A DNA stretch of 64,000 nt from Hyphomicrobiales bacterium (GCA_900466945.1 UBNV01000016.1:124001-188000); one strand, 5' to 3'. Positions 33,436 to 43,255 are shown, counted from the stretch's first letter. Program-made: numbers and translations. The notes: generated by a model from the sequence alone, not told the origin.

Positions 33436-34035
33436 ATGATCACTGCCGCCACCGCCGGCTTCTTCCTTGGCCTCAGCCTGATCATTGCGATCGGCGCGCA
33501 GAACGCCTTTATCCTGCGCCAAGGCTTGCGGCGCGAACACGTACTGCCGCTAGTTCTGACCTGCGCCATCTCGGATGCGATCCTGATCGCACTCGGCGTG
33601 GCAGGCTTTGCAACCGTACTGTCGCGTGTGCAATGGCTCGAGCCTGTCCTTCGGTACGGCGGCGCCGCCTTCCTGATCGCCTATGCACTCCGCAGCGCCT
33701 ATTCCGCCTGGACAGGCGGCAACAGCCTGCGCGCCGGCGAGACTGCGGGCACAAGTCTGCGAGCGGCTTTCCTCACCTGCCTTGCCTTCACTTGGCTAAA
33801 CCCGCATGTCTATCTTGATACCGTCGTCCTTCTCGGCTCGATCTCGACGCGGTATTCCGGCCATGAACTGGCCTTTGCGCTCGGAGCCATGACGGCCTCC
33901 GTCTGCTTTTTCTTCAGCCTCGGCTATGGCGCCCGGCTTCTCGCACCCCTGTTCGCGAGGCCCGTCGCCTGGCGCGTCCTCGATGCGGTCATCGCCCTCG
34001 TCATGGCCTCCATCGCGGTTAAGCTGCTCCTCTGA
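33436..34035 (+). CDS. LysE/ArgO-family amino-acid exporter
   Basis: The 199-residue membrane protein starts MITAATAGFFLGLSLIIAIG and carries the LysE signature GAQNAFILRQGL (about 21-32). Six hydrophobic segments can be seen, including the conserved TWLNPHVYLDTVVLLGS stretch with the Asn-Pro of the substrate path. It should export lysine, arginine or related basic amino acids when cytoplasmic levels rise, under the divergent ArgP-like regulator. Confidence 0.92.
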   Translation: MITAATAGFFLGLSLIIAIGAQNAFILRQGLRREHVLPLVLTCAISDAILIALGVAGFATVLSRVQWLEPVLRYGGAAFLIAYALRSAYSAWTGGNSLRAGETAGTSLRAAFLTCLAFTWLNPHVYLDTVVLLGSISTRYSGHELAFALGAMTASVCFFFSLGYGARLLAPLFARPVAWRVLDAVIALVMASIAVKLLL

Positions 34036-34113
34036 GCAAGCCGTCATCACCCCCTTGGGCAGGCTGGCGCTATGATGTAAACACACAGTACCGAAGCACA
34101 CGAGGAGATGCCG

Positions 34114-35285
34114 ATGTTCCTGACCAACCGCGACATCGTCGACCTCCAGAGCTTCAGGCATGACCTTCACCGACACCCGGAAGTATCTGGCGAAGAGGCC
34201 GAAACGGCGCGTCGGGTCGTCGAAGTGCTCCGCCCACTGGCTCCGGCGAAGATCCTGACCGATCTCGGCGGACACGGTGTTGCCGCGGTTTTCAACGGGA
34301 GCGCGTCCGGCCCCACCATGCTCTTCCGGGCCGAACTCGATGCTCTGCCGATCGAGGAAAAATCGGAGGCGGATCATCGCTCGACCGTCCCGGGCAAAGG
34401 CCATCTCTGCGGACATGATGGCCATTCCACCATTCTTCTCGCTCTCGCGACCGGCCTGTCGCGCAATCCACCCTCCAGCGGACGCGTCGTCCTGCTCTGG
34501 CAGCCGGCCGAGGAAGATGGCAGTGGCGCTGCAGCCGTCCTTGCCGATCCCCGCTTTGCAGAGATCCGTCCCGATTTCGCCTACTCGCTCCACAACATGC
34601 CGGGGCTCGCCTTCGGCACAGCCGCGCTGAAAAGCGGCCCGGTCAACTGCGCCTCGCGCGGCATGTCAACTGCGCCTCGCGCGGCATGAAGATCACGCTC
34701 TCAGGCAAGACGGCCCATGCCTCCCAGCCGGAGACCGGCCTCTCACCGATGGCGGCGATCTCGCAGCTGATGCCGGCGCTCACCGCCCTCTCCCGTGGGG
34801 CGCCACCTGCGACCGACTTCACGCTGGCGACGGTTACCCATGCGTCGCTCGGCGAACAGGCTTTCGGCATTGCTCCCGGCGACGCCGAGATCTGGGTGAC
34901 GCTGCGCACGCTCATCGACGACCGCATGTCCGATCTCTGCGAAAAGGCTGAAGGTCTGGTCGTTGCGGCTGCCCGTGAAGCCGGCCTGCAGCACGCGGTC
35001 AGCTATCACGACATTTTCTTCCACTGCGAAAATGCACCGGAAGCCGTTGCCCATCTCGAAGCAGCGCTTACCGCCGAAAAAGTGCCTTTCGACGAAGGCG
35101 ACCTGCCGATGCGTGCCTCGGAAGATTTCGGCCGCCTGCGCAGCATCTGCCCGTCGGCAATGTTCTTTCTGGGAGCCGGCGAGAAACACCCTGCACTTCA
35201 CAATCCCGACTACGACTATCCCGATGACCTGACGGCCATCGGCGCAAGGGTCTTCATGTCGGTCATAAGGCAGGCGCTCGGCTGA
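34114..35285 (+). pseudogene. M20-family amidohydrolase split by a 23-bp tandem duplication
   Basis: Two overlapping frames together make one M20/amidohydrolase. The first (start ATG 34114, GGAG six bases before; stop 34689) carries the metal site HDLHRHPEVSGEE, ELDALPIEE and CGHDGHSTILLALA, plus WQPAEEDGSGA. The second (ATG 34686 to 35285) starts at the dimerisation domain (MKITLSGKTAHASQPETG) and ends with the C-terminal metal-domain part (MRASEDFGRL, AGEKHPALHNPDYDYPD). Deleting one copy of the 23-bp repeat at 34642-34687 restores a continuous frame of about 383 codons. The two halves overlap as ATGA, so coupled translation of a two-chain enzyme is conceivable. Substrates of the family include N-acyl amino acids and hippurate. 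Confidence 0.85.
34642..34687 (+). repeat. Exact 23-bp tandem duplication inside the amidohydrolase gene
   Basis: Copy 1 is 34642-34664 and copy 2 is 34665-34687; each starts GTCAACTGCG and ends CGCGCGGCAT. Because 23 is not a multiple of three it shifts the frame. All bases of the two copies are identical, pointing to a recent slippage event (or an assembly error). Confidence 0.95.
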
Positions 35286-35297
35286 CTTGATGAACGA

Positions 35298-36368
35298 TCA
35301 GCTGTCCGGGAAACCGCGTTCCGCCCATTCGGCTCTCGGAACGGTCTTTCCGATCGAGAGCGAGAAACGCACCACTTCGGTAGCATCGTCATCCACCTCA
35401 CAGCGAACGGCAATGTTGATCCAGGCGCCATCGATGTCTCTGAAGGCTGCGAGCGGAACATCCACGACATTGCCCTCCTTCAGCCGAAGGATCGGCAGGA
35501 GATAGGGCACATAGGACGGCGAGCCGTGGCGAAGCTGCTGGCTGAGCTCGGTGCCGCAAAGCTGGTCTCCGCGCTCCTGCCGGCTCAAGCCCGCCATCGC
35601 CGTCATCGCGGCCTGATCGCCCGAAATGGCCGATGAAAAGAGCTCTGTCACTTCCCGCGGCTCGAGCGCGGCTTCAGCAACAGCCGTCCCGTCAGGCGAA
35701 TCGGTGGGCTGATCCTCGGCGGAAGCCTCCGCATCGCCTGATCCCTCCGGCGTCTCTTCTGCAGCCTCGGCAAGCGCGCCCTCCATCGGTGGTGCCTCGG
35801 GCAGGGTGATCTCCGGCTGAGCGACTGTCGGCGCCGCGTCGGCGGTCTCATCCGCCTGCTCCTCTGCCTGCGCTTCTTCGGCAGCATCAGGTGCGGCTTC
35901 GGTTCCGCGTGACAGCTCAGGTCCGCTGTCCCGTTCACCGAACCGCACGACCGGTCGAAGCACTGGAATGGGTGCGCTGGCCGCATCTGGCAATTCTGGC
36001 TCCGGCACAGGCGGCTGCTGAACAGGCTCCGGTTGCGGTTCCGGCGCAGGCGGCTCGGCTTCAGGCTGCGGCTCCGGGACAGGCTGCGCTTCCGCCTCTG
36101 GTTCAGGCGGCGGTTCCGGCGCCTCCGGCTCAGCCGGCTCTTCCTGGGGCTCCTCCGCCGCCTCGGGAGTGGTTTCCGGCTCAGGTTCTTCGGGCGGCGC
36201 AACCAGCGTCACCTCGATCGCCTGCTCCTGTTCACCCAAATCGACCGGGTTGTCGAAGCTCATGAGGAAGACGGCCACTGCAAGCCCATGCAGCAACAGC
36301 GAAACGGCGAACCCTCCGCCGAGGCACCGCCAGCCAGTCTTCCTCGTATCCGTCATGGTCTGATCCAT
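35298..36368 (-). CDS. DUF930 protein with TonB-like architecture
   Basis: From the ATG at 36368 (an ATG at 36356 is also possible) the product has 356 residues. It comprises a short cytoplasmic start, one membrane helix (GGGFAVSLLLHGLAVAVFLM, about 17-36) and a long Pro/Glu-rich periplasmic spacer (about 57-133, PEEPEPETTPEAAEEP-type). An acidic linker and the C-terminal DUF930 domain (about 235-356, with LCGTELSQQLRHGSPSYVPY) follow. The layout resembles TonB, which spans the periplasm, but the C-terminal domain is not TonB. DUF930 is a rhizobial family of unknown function. The gene follows the rpoD terminator. Confidence 0.85.
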   Translation of the reverse strand: MDQTMTDTRKTGWRCLGGGFAVSLLLHGLAVAVFLMSFDNPVDLGEQEQAIEVTLVAPPEEPEPETTPEAAEEPQEEPAEPEAPEPPPEPEAEAQPVPEPQPEAEPPAPEPQPEPVQQPPVPEPELPDAASAPIPVLRPVVRFGERDSGPELSRGTEAAPDAAEEAQAEEQADETADAAPTVAQPEITLPEAPPMEGALAEAAEETPEGSGDAEASAEDQPTDSPDGTAVAEAALEPREVTELFSSAISGDQAAMTAMAGLSRQERGDQLCGTELSQQLRHGSPSYVPYLLPILRLKEGNVVDVPLAAFRDIDGAWINIAVRCEVDDDATEVVRFSLSIGKTVPRAEWAERGFPDS

Positions 36369-36405
36369 AGCCACGATTGCGGCGAAAAGGGAGGCGAAAA
36401 GTGGA

Positions 36406-36433
36406 AAACCCGCCAGATCTCTCTGGCGGGTTT
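36406..36433 (-). terminator. Intrinsic terminator after rpoD
   Basis: AAACCCGCCAGA (36406-36417) and TCTGGCGGGTTT (36422-36433) form a perfect 12-bp stem with a 4-nt loop. On the minus strand the stem continues into TTTT. It lies 25 bp after the rpoD stop and before the DUF930 gene. Confidence 0.85.
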
Positions 36434-36458
36434 CCAAAAGTCAAACCTGGGTGCCAAC

Positions 36459-38522
36459 TCAGCTGTCGAGGAACGAGCGGAGCTTCCTCGAACGGCTCGG
36501 ATGCTTCAGCTTGCGCAGCGCCTTCGCCTCGATCTGACGGATACGTTCACGGGTCACCGAGAACTGCTGGCCGACTTCTTCGAGCGTATGGTCGGTGTTC
36601 ATGCCGATGCCGAAGCGCATGCGCAGCACGCGTTCTTCACGTGGCGTGAGGGAAGCGAGAACGCGGGTGGTCGTCTCGCGCAGGTTCGCCTGGATAGCGG
36701 CGTCGATTGGCAGAAGTGCGTTCTTGTCCTCGATGAAATCGCCCAGATGCGAATCTTCTTCGTCACCCACGGGGGTTTCGAGCGAGATCGGCTCCTTGGC
36801 GATCTTCAGGACCTTGCGGACCTTTTCGAGCGGCATGGCGAGCTTTTCGGCTAGTTCTTCCGGCGTCGGCTCGCGACCGATTTCGTGCAGCATCTGGCGC
36901 GAGGTCCGGACGATCTTGTTGATCGTCTCGATCATGTGCACCGGAATACGGATCGTGCGGGCCTGGTCGGCGATCGAGCGGGTGATCGCCTGACGGATCC
37001 ACCAGGTCGCATAGGTCGAGAACTTGTAACCACGACGATACTCGAACTTGTCGACCGCCTTCATCAGGCCGATATTGCCTTCCTGAATGAGGTCGAGGAA
37101 CTGCAGACCGCGGTTCGTGTACTTCTTGGCGATCGAGATCACGAGACGCAGATTTGCCTCGACCATTTCCTTCTTGGCGATGCGGGCTTCGCGTTCGCCC
37201 TTCTGCACCATCGACACGATGCGACGGAATTCGGCGATCGAGATGCCGGTTTCGGTCGCAAGGTTCTGGATCTCGCCCCGGATGTCCCGGATCGTCTGGT
37301 TTTCCTCGCGCGCGAAATCCTTCCAGCCACGCGCCGAAAGATTGGCGATCGACTTCATCCAGTTCGGGTCGAGTTCAGCGCCCTGATACTGTTCGAGGAA
37401 GGAGTCACGCTTGACGCCATAGCTTTCAGCGAGACGCAGCAGACGACCTTCATTCTGCATCAGACGCTTGGAGATGTCGTAAAGCTGCTCGACAAGACTG
37501 TCGATACGGTTCTGGTTGAGCGACAGCGACTTGACCGCTGTGATCAGCTGATCCTTCAGCTCCTTGTAGCGACGCTCCTGGCCAGACGACAGCGTGCCGG
37601 CACAGGCAAGACGCGCCTCCACCTGCTGGTCCTGCAGCTTGCGCAGCTTCTTGTAGGTATCGGCGATGAGGTCGAGGGTCTCCATGACTTGGGGACGCAG
37701 TTCCGATTCCATCGCGGCCAGCGACAGGTTCGATTCGTCCTCGTCCTCTTCCTCTTCTTCCGGCGGCATGCCCTCGCCGCCCATGGCGGTGATGTCGTCG
37801 TCGTCGCCGGAGGCCGCCTGCGGACGGCGCTTGGCGCGCTCCTTTTCCTTCTCCTCGGCCGCCTTGCGGTCGGCCTCGATCTTTTCAGGAGACTGGAACT
37901 GCGGAGCAGCCTTGGCTTCCGGACCGGAATAGGTGGTTTCGAGATCGATGATCTCGCGCAGCAGCGTGGTGCCTTCGTTCAGTTCGTCGCGCCAGATGAT
38001 CAGCGCCTGGAAGGTGAGCGGGCTCTCGCAGAGACCGGAGATCATCGTCTCGCGGCCGGCCTCGATGCGCTTGGCGATGGCGATTTCGCCTTCGCGCGAC
38101 AGAAGCTCAACCGAACCCATTTCGCGCAGATACATGCGCACGGGGTCGTCGGTGCGATCCGTCGGCTCTTTCTTCTTGGCTGTCGCGACGGCGGTACCTG
38201 CGGTCGGGGCGAGTTCGCCGCCTTCGCTTTCGCCATCTTCGTCATTGTCGTCGTCGCTGGGCTGCGCCTCGTCGACGTCCTCGTCCTCGATGACGTTGAT
38301 ACCCATGTCCGACAACATGGCCATCGTGTCTTCGATCTGCTCGGAGGTCACTTCCTCCGACGGCAGAACCGAATTCAGTTCATCCATCGTGACATAGCCG
38401 CGCTTCTTGGCGGCTTTGATCATCTTTTTGACCGCGTCATCGGAAAGATCGAGAAGCGGGCCGTCCGTCGCGCCGTCGCGTTCGCCTTCGGCTTCTTCGT
38501 TTTCTTTGACTTTCGATGCCAT
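36459..38522 (-). CDS. rpoD: RNA polymerase primary sigma factor RpoD
   Basis: The product is 687 residues. Region 1.1 (about 25-100) includes [20 protein letters not shown], followed by an acidic stretch ([20 protein letters not shown]). Region 1.2 is [20 protein letters not shown], followed by the long non-conserved insertion of proteobacterial primary sigmas. Region 2 (about 452-525) has [20 protein letters not shown] for -10 recognition, region 3 spans about 530-600, and the region 4 HTH (about 625-670) is [20 protein letters not shown]. It directs housekeeping transcription. The 384-bp upstream gap and a cyclase gene separate it from dnaG. Confidence 0.98.
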   Translation of the reverse strand: MASKVKENEEAEGERDGATDGPLLDLSDDAVKKMIKAAKKRGYVTMDELNSVLPSEEVTSEQIEDTMAMLSDMGINVIEDEDVDEAQPSDDDNDEDGESEGGELAPTAGTAVATAKKKEPTDRTDDPVRMYLREMGSVELLSREGEIAIAKRIEAGRETMISGLCESPLTFQALIIWRDELNEGTTLLREIIDLETTYSGPEAKAAPQFQSPEKIEADRKAAEEKEKERAKRRPQAASGDDDDITAMGGEGMPPEEEEEDEDESNLSLAAMESELRPQVMETLDLIADTYKKLRKLQDQQVEARLACAGTLSSGQERRYKELKDQLITAVKSLSLNQNRIDSLVEQLYDISKRLMQNEGRLLRLAESYGVKRDSFLEQYQGAELDPNWMKSIANLSARGWKDFAREENQTIRDIRGEIQNLATETGISIAEFRRIVSMVQKGEREARIAKKEMVEANLRLVISIAKKYTNRGLQFLDLIQEGNIGLMKAVDKFEYRRGYKFSTYATWWIRQAITRSIADQARTIRIPVHMIETINKIVRTSRQMLHEIGREPTPEELAEKLAMPLEKVRKVLKIAKEPISLETPVGDEEDSHLGDFIEDKNALLPIDAAIQANLRETTTRVLASLTPREERVLRMRFGIGMNTDHTLEEVGQQFSVTRERIRQIEAKALRKLKHPSRSRKLRSFLDS

Positions 38523-38906
38523 TTATCTCGTCGCTTTCCCTGACGTCTGATCATGCTGCTGGCCGCCGGACGGTTGGGGGAGCGGACCTCTCGCCCTGGC
38601 GGATAGCTGTCTGTGACCTAACGGAGTGTTGCTTAATTCCTGATTAACTAAGGGCATTGCGGTCGCAGCGCCGAACTCGTGATTGACTGCATGACCGGTC
38701 ATCATACCAGAGATCCGTCCGAACCCACTTCACCCATGTGTGCTTGGATTGGTGATTCCCACAATTTTTACTGACGTCAAGCCTTTCCACAGGCCAGATC
38801 GGGAAAATCAACAAAACAAGCCGTCCAACGGCGTCTTTATCACCGATCTTCGCAGATGTAGGACGTTGCGCCTGAGAAACAAGGGGCAAACCCGATCCGC
38901 AACACG
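38523..38906. other. 384-bp gap upstream of rpoD with a palindrome over a possible -10
   Basis: No gene is supported here. On the minus strand a TATGAT element (38701-38706) could be an rpoD -10, though no good -35 is visible at the proper distance; a TTGACG lies further upstream (38774-38779). The perfect 12-bp palindrome ATGACCGGTCAT (38691-38702) overlaps the TATGAT. The cyclase terminator occupies 38813-38832. Confidence 0.4.
38813..38832 (-). terminator. Probable terminator of the cyclase gene
   Basis: GCCGT (38820-38824) and ACGGC (38828-38832) form a short stem which on the minus strand is followed by TTGTTTTG. It lies about 75 bp after the cyclase stop. The stem is only 5 bp with a 3-nt loop, so strength is moderate. 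Confidence 0.45.
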
Positions 38907-40214
38907 TCACATGGACACGATGCCATCCGTCTTGGCACCGGTGAGGAACCAGACCCGCATCGGGCCCTTGCCCTTGACGTCGATCTCACCACGCAGTTCG
39001 AAATCGAACCGGTCCTCCAGTCTCGATTTGAGGCAGTCGGCGACCTGAATCCGACCCGCCACGCCGTGCGATTCCATGTGAGCCGCCGTATTGACCGTAT
39101 CGCCCCAGACGTCATAGAGCAGCTTGTTCGGGCCAATGACGCCGGCAACGACCGGCCCCGTGTCGAGACCGATTCGCACCTCGACCGGCTCCCCCACTTG
39201 CTCGGAGATCCGCCGGCAGCAGGCCAAGAGGTCGAGCGCCATCAGCGCCACCGCCGCCTCGTGATCCGGTTTCGGTTCCGGCAACCCACCGGCGACCATA
39301 TAGGCGTCCCCGATGGTCTTGATCTTCTCGAGACCATGGGCGCTCGCAATCGCATCGAACTGCCCGAAGACCCGCCCCAGAAATGCGATGACCTGTTGCG
39401 GTTCCCAGCGCGCCGCACGCGGCGTGAAATCGACGATATCGGCAAACAGGATGGTGGCAGAGGGGATCTGGTCCGCCACAACCTGGGTCCGGTGGTCGCG
39501 CAGCCGGATGGCCACGGCCTGTGGCAGGATGTTTTGCAGCAGACGCTCCGAAAACTGATGCTCGGATTCGAGCGCCATCTCCGCCTGCGCCGCCTCCTTG
39601 AAGGCGAAGAAGGAGGTGGTGAAGATCAACAGGAAAGCGAAGGGAACGGTCAGATAGTAAAGCGTGTCGAGAAAGATCGGCTCGACATGGATGAAGCCGA
39701 GCGGCGCGACGAAGAGGACCTCGGTCGCGAGAAAGGCGATCAATCCGACGATTGTCACGCAGGCCGACACCAACAGGCGTTCAGAGCCGAAGACCAGCAG
39801 GGAGGCCGCAGCCCCTGGCAGGAAATAGAAATGCAGCCCCGACTCCCGCCCAAAGAACAGGCAATAGCCTACGCCGAAGATCAGCCACATGGTGCAGAGA
39901 TAGAGAGCGCCCGAGATAGGGCCATAGCGGTGAAAATAGGGGGTCAGCGCATAGAAGATAAGCTGAGGCGAAAAGGCAATGATCGCCGGCAACAATCCGT
40001 ACCAGTCGTAAAAAGCATAGAGCAGAATGTAGGGAATTGTCATCAGGCTGACCATCGCCGCAATCACGTTCGTGACGGCCAACCTTCGGCGAATGCGCGG
40101 CGGATAGCCAGCCGTTCCGATCCTCGCCACCCACCAGACTGCATTCGGCAAACGCCAGAACGAGCGTGGTTTGAGCCCATTCTGGGCCATGAAGTCGAAT
40201 TCGGGCTGCGACAC
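38907..40214 (-). CDS. Membrane-bound class III adenylate cyclase homologue with His in place of catalytic Arg
   Basis: This 435-residue protein has six hydrophobic helices (about 45-205) and a class III cyclase domain (about 245-435). Both metal-binding aspartates are present (Asp259 in ILFADIVDFT, Asp303 in IKTIGDAYM). The adenine-selecting Lys297 and Asp368 and the transition-state Asn375 in VWGDTVNTAAHMES are also present. The residue four after that Asn, an Arg in canonical enzymes, is His379. The substrate-selecting residues indicate ATP, but the Arg replacement may lower activity. The gene sits between dnaG and rpoD. Confidence 0.85.
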   Translation of the reverse strand: MSQPEFDFMAQNGLKPRSFWRLPNAVWWVARIGTAGYPPRIRRRLAVTNVIAAMVSLMTIPYILLYAFYDWYGLLPAIIAFSPQLIFYALTPYFHRYGPISGALYLCTMWLIFGVGYCLFFGRESGLHFYFLPGAAASLLVFGSERLLVSACVTIVGLIAFLATEVLFVAPLGFIHVEPIFLDTLYYLTVPFAFLLIFTTSFFAFKEAAQAEMALESEHQFSERLLQNILPQAVAIRLRDHRTQVVADQIPSATILFADIVDFTPRAARWEPQQVIAFLGRVFGQFDAIASAHGLEKIKTIGDAYMVAGGLPEPKPDHEAAVALMALDLLACCRRISEQVGEPVEVRIGLDTGPVVAGVIGPNKLLYDVWGDTVNTAAHMESHGVAGRIQVADCLKSRLEDRFDFELRGEIDVKGKGPMRVWFLTGAKTDGIVSM

Positions 40215-40296
40215 TCTTGCTTCCGGTCAGAATGGAACAGGACCTGCATCCCCCATTTATCGTCCGTGCGCAACAGATTTATGCAAACGATTACAT

Positions 40297-42291
40297 TCAG
40301 CCGTGCCCGGTGGCGGCGCCCTTGACGCGGCCGGACATCACGCCGAAACCGTCGATGATCGCCTCCTGGTTTTCCATACGCGCCACCTCGAGTTGAACCT
40401 CGTGCAGCGCGCTGATCACCTGCTCGATGCGAGCGCCATCATCCGTCTCCGTCGCCTCCGCGACCTCGCGCTCGAGTTCCATGCGCTGCCGCTTCAGCGC
40501 GCGCGCCCGCTTGTAGAGCGAGAGTGCCTGCCCATAGCCTTCGCGCGCATCTTCGGAGGCCGCAATCTCGGTCGCGATCCAGAGGCGTGCGTTGCGGATC
40601 TGCTGATCGATCGCGCGGAGCAACGTCCCGTGACCGTGAGCCTCGAGTTTCTGGATAAGCACCTCGCGCGTCAGGGACGCACCGGCTTCGGCGACCGCCG
40701 TCAAAAGAGACGACCACATCTTCTGCAATCCGACATTCTCGAAATCGATTGAGGCGATCTCGTCGTACTCGTCTTCCAGCAAGCGCGGATGGTTGACGAT
40801 GGTAAGCGCCAGCACGCTCTCTCTCAGCGTCGGCTGGTCGAGTGTGCCGCGCACCAGCCCCGAACGGGCGAGCCGATCCGAAATCGCGCCCCGGCTCGAG
40901 GCAACCGGCCCCGGCGGACGTCCGCCGGCGCGACCGCCCTGCCCCTGGCCGCGTCCGCCGCCTTGGAAATTGCCCCGCTCGCCACGCCCAGGCTGGGCGC
41001 TCTGGAAGAAACCGTACAGCCTGTCGCGCACATCCTGCTGATAGTGGCGTCGCACGTTTTCATCGCTGATCACATTGACGATCTGCTTGAGCTTCGCCTC
41101 GAGCTCCGCGCGCTTTTCCGGCGTGTCGAAGCCGCCGCCTTGCGTCTCGCGCATCCAGACCATCTCGGCGAGAGGCCGGGCTTCCGCCAGAACGCGGTCG
41201 AAGGGCTGCCGTCCGTCGCGCTTCACGAGGTCGTCAGGGTCCTTGCCGTCGGGCAGCAGGGCAAATCGCAGCGATTGGCCCGGCTTGATGTGTGGCAGAG
41301 CCAGATCCACAGCCCGGAACGCTGCCCGCTGACCCGCGCCGTCGCCATCGAAGCATAGAACCGGAACCGGTGTCGTCTTCCACATCAGTTGGAGCTGGTT
41401 TTCGGTGAGCGCAGTTCCCAGAGGGGCGACCGCATTCTCGATCCCCGCCTGGTAGAGCGCGATCACATCCATGTAGCCCTCGACGGCTATCAGCGTGTCG
41501 GCACCGTCAGCCCCCTGCATGGCCCTGCGGGCTCGGGAGAAGTTGTATAGAACGTTGCCCTTGTGGAAGAGCTCGGTCTCGTTGGAGTTGAGATATTTCG
41601 CCATCGCATCGGCGGCCATGGCACGCCCACCGAAAGCGATCACCTTGTCGCGCGACGACAGAATCGGGAACATGATGCGATCGCGGAAGCGGTCATATGA
41701 AACCGGAATATCCGGCCCATGTACGACGAGACCGCAAGCCTCGATCTGCTCCTTCGGCACCCCCTTGGATGCAAGGTATTCTTTGAGAGCATTCCGGCTT
41801 TCCGGTGCATAGCCTAGCCGAAACGTCTCGATCGTCCGTCCGGACAAGCCCCGCTCGCGCAGATAGGCCCGCGCCCTCGCGCCATTTGCCGTCTGCAACT
41901 GATCCTGGAAGAACTGCGTCGCCATCTCCATGACGTCCTGAAGACTGGTCCGTTCCTTCTCGCGGCGCTCCGCCTGCGGATCGGGCTGCGGCATCGCAAT
42001 ACCCGCCATGTCGGCGACCTGCTGCACAGCCTCGATGAAGCTCAGGCCTTCGAGATCCGTCAGGAAGCGGAAATGATCGCCGGAGACCCCGCAACCGAAG
42101 CAGTGATAACGCCCCTTGCGGTCCTCGCAGTGAAAGCTCGGGCTCTTCTCGCCATGAAAGGGGCAACAGGCCCAATAGTCCTGCCGGGAAACATTGGTCT
42201 TCTTGCGATCCCAGGTCACACGACGGCCGACGACGGCCGAAATCGGCACGCGGTCACGGATCTCGTCGAGGAAGTCGTTGGAAAAGCGCAT
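40297..42291 (-). CDS. dnaG: DNA primase DnaG
   Basis: The ATG at 42291 gives 664 residues starting MRFSNDFLDEIRDRVPISAV. The CHC2 zinc ribbon uses Cys43, His46, Cys64 and Cys67 (CPFHGEKSPSFHCED, YHCFGCG). The Toprim catalytic core includes IAVEGYMDVIALYQ and VLCFDGDGAGQRA. A Gly/Arg-rich linker (RGERGNFQGGGRGQGQGGRA, about 435-460) joins the C-terminal DnaB-binding helical domain. It makes RNA primers for chromosomal replication. The longer upstream frame is antisense to nothing conserved and was trimmed. Confidence 0.97.
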   Translation of the reverse strand: MRFSNDFLDEIRDRVPISAVVGRRVTWDRKKTNVSRQDYWACCPFHGEKSPSFHCEDRKGRYHCFGCGVSGDHFRFLTDLEGLSFIEAVQQVADMAGIAMPQPDPQAERREKERTSLQDVMEMATQFFQDQLQTANGARARAYLRERGLSGRTIETFRLGYAPESRNALKEYLASKGVPKEQIEACGLVVHGPDIPVSYDRFRDRIMFPILSSRDKVIAFGGRAMAADAMAKYLNSNETELFHKGNVLYNFSRARRAMQGADGADTLIAVEGYMDVIALYQAGIENAVAPLGTALTENQLQLMWKTTPVPVLCFDGDGAGQRAAFRAVDLALPHIKPGQSLRFALLPDGKDPDDLVKRDGRQPFDRVLAEARPLAEMVWMRETQGGGFDTPEKRAELEAKLKQIVNVISDENVRRHYQQDVRDRLYGFFQSAQPGRGERGNFQGGGRGQGQGGRAGGRPPGPVASSRGAISDRLARSGLVRGTLDQPTLRESVLALTIVNHPRLLEDEYDEIASIDFENVGLQKMWSSLLTAVAEAGASLTREVLIQKLEAHGHGTLLRAIDQQIRNARLWIATEIAASEDAREGYGQALSLYKRARALKRQRMELEREVAEATETDDGARIEQVISALHEVQLEVARMENQEAIIDGFGVMSGRVKGAATGHG

Positions 42292-42444
42292 CTCTATCCC
42301 TGGGAAGCTGATCCTCCATATAGGCGCGCTGCGCGCAGAGCGCCAAGGCTTTCGCGCGGCATACCCGTTATTCACAGAACGTGATCTGAAGTCCGCGCCA
42401 CATCGTCGAAGAGCAGAAGCGCTGCAAGCCCTGAAACGCAAGAC

Positions 42445-42460
42445 GCCGCCCGAAGGCGGC
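42445..42460 (-). terminator. Hairpin after the GatB/YqeY-like gene
   Basis: GCCGCC (42445-42450), CGAA, GGCGGC (42455-42460). On the minus strand it lies 25 nt after the stop codon at 42485 and is followed by GTCTTGCGTTT, a loosely T-rich tail. The rest of the 193-bp gap up to dnaG shows no gene. Confidence 0.6.
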
Positions 42461-42484
42461 GCCGCAAATTGGAAGGCGTGAGCC

Positions 42485-42937
42485 TTACTTCAGCAGGTCC
42501 TTGACCACGCCCGAGGCTTTGCCGAAATCCATCTGTCCCGAATAGCGCTCCTTGAGCGTGCTGATGCACTTGCCCATGTCGCGAAGCCCCTGCGCCCCGG
42601 TTTCGTTGATGACGGCAGCACAAAGTTCCCGCACCTTCTCTTCCGGCAGCTGCTCGGGCATGAAGGACTTGATGATGTCGATTTCCTCGCGCTCCTGCGC
42701 GGCGAGCTCCGGACGGTTGTTGTCCGCATAGATGCGGGCAGACTCGTCGCGCTGCTTGATCATCTTCATCAGGATCTGCATGATTTCATCGTCGCTGACC
42801 GGATCCTTACCGGTGCCGCGATGAACGATGTCACGGTCCTTGATCGCGGTCTGGATCAGACGCACGGTTGAAGTCCTGCGGACATCCTTGGCCTTCTGGG
42901 CCTCTTTCAGCGAGTTGGCGAGCGTGTCGCGTAGCAT
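42485..42937 (-). CDS. GatB/YqeY domain-containing protein
   Basis: From the ATG at 42937, preceded by GGAGAAG, the 150-residue product begins MLRDTLANSLKEAQKAKDVR and has the full YqeY helical domain related to the C-terminal tail of the GatB tRNA amidotransferase subunit (SDDEIMQILMKMIKQRDESA, IIKSFMPEQLPEEKVRELCA). The family is presumed to touch tRNA or regulate amidotransferases but is uncharacterised in bacteria. It is divergent from carA, a conserved neighbourhood in Rhizobiales as far as I recall. Confidence 0.92.
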   Translation of the reverse strand: MLRDTLANSLKEAQKAKDVRRTSTVRLIQTAIKDRDIVHRGTGKDPVSDDEIMQILMKMIKQRDESARIYADNNRPELAAQEREEIDIIKSFMPEQLPEEKVRELCAAVINETGAQGLRDMGKCISTLKERYSGQMDFGKASGVVKDLLK

Positions 42938-43255
42938 TTTCTTCTCCGGTGAAAAGCCTCGCCGCCCTGGGACGATTGTGGCTTTTCCGTGTTTGTTTGA
43001 GTGGTTCTCATAGCCAGACATCTGCTGCAGTGCAAACGAATTGAACAAACCATTGAAATGGCTTGGGAGAAATCCGGAACACAAGCAACTCCGGAATTGA
43101 CCTCGCCACGCGATGCGTCTATTGCTCGGCACCTGCACGCAAATTGTCATCAGGGCTGAAAACGCGCGACTTCGCGCGCCCTCGATCTGCAACATAAATG
43201 GTCCTGCGATACCGCTCCGACAAGGGGCCGGCACGCGGGCGAAGAAGGAACGACC
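42938..43255. other. 318-bp divergent region between the YqeY-like gene and carA
   Basis: No gene is supported. On the plus strand a TTGACC (43097-43102) with a weak TATTGC at 17-bp spacing (43120-43125) could be a carA promoter. A perfect hairpin CGCGCG-ACTT-CGCGCG lies at 43163-43178 in what would be the carA leader, without a T-run. Two TCCGGA palindromes flank 43069-43095. A GAAGGAACGACC ribosome-binding region precedes the carA ATG. Confidence 0.4.

Noticed and set aside
36885..38543. 552-codon open frame antisense to rpoD
   Set aside because: Shadow of rpoD; no recognisable domains and no ribosome binding site.
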